A DNA stretch of 8,975 nt from Eubacteriales bacterium (GTDB taxonomy: Bacteria > Bacillota_A > Clostridia > Lachnospirales > Lachnospiraceae): the NCBI GenBank assembly GCA_030527765.1, contig JAUNAE010000145.1, positions 1 to 8,975 of the forward strand, written 5' to 3'. How positions within the stretch are numbered: position 1 is the first letter of the stretch; every line of letters begins with the position of its first letter. The notes under the pieces were generated by a model. The model saw only the letters and a program-made list of their open reading frames with translations. It did not search any database and was not told the DNA's origin. The position numbers were made by a program, and so were the translations under genes. Positions 8,505 to 8,975 of this stretch are shown here, piece after piece.

Positions 8505-8525
8505 TACTTATTACATTCAATTGAA
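8505..8525 (-). promoter_or_regulatory. Putative target (PAM + 18-bp protospacer) of the crRNA-like RNA
   Basis: Read on the minus strand from 8525: PAM TTC (8523-8525), then AATTGAATGTAATAAGTA (8505-8522). The guide of the plus-strand small RNA reads AATTGCAGGTATTAAGTA (8626-8643). They agree at 15 of 18 positions; the mismatches are 6, 8 and 12. TTC is the established I-C PAM. The seed (1-5 and 7) is fully paired, and positions 6 and 12 are flipped out in type I Cascade, so only position 8 is a real mismatch. The match stops after 18, too short for the full R-loop thought to be needed for Cas3 recruitment. Repression without cutting is the inferred outcome. Confidence 0.82.
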
Positions 8526-8559
8526 TTTCTATTTTAATTTACATTTATTATTGCTATAT

Positions 8560-8588
8560 TTGACTAGCCTCTCATGATAAGATACTAT
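8560..8588 (+). promoter_or_regulatory. Promoter of the crRNA-like small RNA
   Basis: TTGACT (8560-8565) and TACTAT (8583-8588) are separated by exactly 17 bp. A start 7 bases after the -10 box falls on G8595, the first base of the repeat-like element. The AT-rich stretch 8526-8559 upstream could act as an UP element. It is divergent from the cas operon promoter. Confidence 0.82.
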
Positions 8589-8594
8589 TACGTT

Positions 8595-8625
8595 GTCTGC
8601 CGGTATACCGGTAGTGGATTGAAAT
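8595..8625 (+). repeat. Solitary degenerate CRISPR repeat (psi-repeat) with compensatory stem
   Basis: A 31-nt element sharing GTCT at its start and AGTGGATTGAAAT at its end with the 33-nt array repeats (compared in crRNA orientation). The middle differs completely, GCCGGTATACCGGT against a CCTCCC/GGGAGG stem, yet still folds: C8597-G8603 pairs with C8608-G8614 (7 bp, one G-U) around a UAUA loop. The stem ends at G8614, directly before the 11-nt handle (8615-8625), as in the array. Pairing kept while sequence changed indicates selection on the RNA structure. Confidence 0.92.
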
Positions 8626-8644
8626 AATTGCAGGTATTAAGTAG

Positions 8645-8697
8645 AAATAGCCTTCTCGACTTTCAGCTATTGCATGTCGTTAAGGCTATTTTTATTT
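8645..8697 (+). terminator. Intrinsic terminator of the crRNA-like RNA
   Basis: AAATAGCCTT (8645-8654) pairs perfectly with AAGGCTATTT (8682-8691). CGAC (8657-8660) and GTCG (8676-8679) extend the stem beyond a 2x2 internal loop. The run TTTTTATTT (8689-8697) overlaps and follows the 3' arm. The stem starts just one base after the 18-nt region matching the cas promoter. Confidence 0.88.
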
Positions 8698-8842
8698 AGG
8701 ATTTTCAGATAGTATTATTTCGCCCATTGCTCTACCCAAAGCAATCGATGATCAGGGGATTGTCATTCCAATGATACTATGTGCAAATACTAACAATGAG
8801 AAAAATAGCAAGTATCACATCTATCTAAAGCCACAGTGTTAA
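8684..8842 (+). pseudogene. Possible degraded ORF fragment, unrecognised
   Basis: A plus-strand frame is open from 8684 to a TAA at 8840-8842, about 52 codons without a convincing start codon or ribosome site at its 5' end. The later part (8705 on) reads like ordinary protein, for example ALPKAIDDQGIVIPM and NSKYHIYLKPQC at the C-terminus. An internal ATG (P-M-I-L) would leave only a short peptide. It may be the tail of a gene truncated when this locus was rearranged, or chance. I do not recognise a family. Confidence 0.25.
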
Positions 8843-8865
8843 GCTGTACGGTTAAAAATCTCGTA

Positions 8866-8918
8866 AAACAATAAAATACCTCGGTCAGATTTTCATGTCT
8901 GATCGAGGTATTTATTGT
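8866..8918. terminator. Strong bidirectional intrinsic terminator
   Basis: AATACCTCGGTCAGA (8875-8889) pairs with TCTGATCGAGGTATT (8898-8912) over 15 positions, with one G-U on the plus strand and an 8-nt loop. It is flanked by an A-rich tract (8866-8876) on the left and TTTATTGTTT (8911-8920) on the right, so it works in both directions. It directly follows the stop codon of the minus-strand gene at the right edge, which is its likely main client, and it separates that gene from the CRISPR locus. Confidence 0.9.
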
Positions 8919-8975
8919 TTATCTCACCCTGATCACGGCACCTGCCAGTGCTTCCAGGGTCACATCGCAGCCCAC
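8919..8975 (-). CDS. C-terminal end of an unidentified gene (partial, runs off the right edge)
   Basis: The minus-strand frame entering at 8975 reads 18 codons (VGCDVTLEALAGAVIRVR) and stops at TAA 8919-8921, immediately before a strong terminator. Higher GC, protein-like composition and the terminator right after the stop support a genuine gene end. Too little is present to name a family. It is separated from cas3 by the small RNA and two terminators, so it is a flanking host gene and not part of the CRISPR operon. Confidence 0.6.
   Translation of the reverse strand: MGCDVTLEALAGAVIRVR

Larger units (their letters stand above)
8595..8697 (+). ncRNA. crRNA-like guide RNA with a single degenerate repeat (CreR/CreA-like cas autorepressor)
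   Basis: An independent RNA of about 103 nt, read away from the cas operon. In order: a CRISPR-like repeat (8595-8625), a 19-nt unpaired guide segment (8626-8644), and an intrinsic terminator (8645-8697). The repeat stem keeps pairing, and the handle is identical to array crRNAs, so Cas5c should cut after G8614, leaving a handle-guide-hairpin RNA in which the terminator hairpin replaces the usual 3' repeat stem. The guide matches the cas promoter site at 8505-8522 (15 of 18, TTC PAM). Known relatives are CreA antitoxin RNAs and cas-regulating crRNA-like RNAs (CreR) of other CRISPR subtypes. The target being the cas promoter, with no convincing toxin gene between, favours the autorepressor role. 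Function is inferred; the sequence elements are seen directly. Confidence 0.87.

Noticed and set aside
8516..8534. Plus-strand reading of the TTCAATTGAA palindrome as a second guide target
   Set aside because: The PAM and positions 1-5 and 7 match only because the site is palindromic; beyond that, agreement is at background level, unlike the minus-strand reading.
8564..8575. Minus-strand ATG-AGA-GGC-TAG mini-ORF resembling a rare-codon CreT toxin
   Set aside because: There is no ribosome site ahead of it, and it overlaps the -35 box and spacer of the small-RNA promoter; a three-codon frame occurs easily by chance.

Overview
The window is one complete type I-C CRISPR-Cas locus on the minus strand. 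It probably comes from a low-GC Bacillota genome, and Lachnospiraceae or a relative would fit. That placement is an inference from the strong GGAGG-type ribosome sites, the AT-rich intergenic DNA and the general look of the Cas proteins; no marker gene is present.

Layout, read in the direction of cas transcription (right to left): a cas3 promoter (about 8475-8503), then cas3 (6069-8450), cas5c, cas8c with an embedded cas11c, cas7, cas4, cas1 and cas2 (ending at 598). Genes overlap or lie 1 to 20 nt apart, so this is a single operon. A leader of about 208 bp (390-597) follows, holding a 9-bp inverted repeat. Then comes the CRISPR array (six 33-bp repeats in view), which runs off the left edge. 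Cas1, Cas2 and Cas4 acquire spacers, Cas5c cuts the pre-crRNA, Cas5c, Cas8c, Cas7 and Cas11c form Cascade, and Cas3 destroys the target.

The most interesting part is upstream of cas3, on the plus strand. A well-formed promoter (TTGACT, 17 bp, TACTAT; 8560-8588) predicts a start at G8595. That base is the first base of a lone CRISPR-like repeat (8595-8625). Its stem has a different sequence from the array repeats but still pairs, and its last 11 bases are the same 5' handle. After the handle come 19 unpaired bases and then an intrinsic terminator hairpin instead of a second repeat. The first 18 guide bases match a site at 8505-8522 in the cas3 promoter at 15 of 18 positions, next to a TTC PAM. 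Two of the three mismatches fall at guide positions 6 and 12, the bases flipped out of pairing in type I Cascade. The unit looks like a crRNA-like autorepressor guide (CreR/CreA type): Cascade loaded with it should sit on its own operon promoter without cutting it.

The right end (8700-8975) holds a possible degraded ORF fragment, a strong two-way terminator, and the last 18 codons of an unrelated minus-strand gene.
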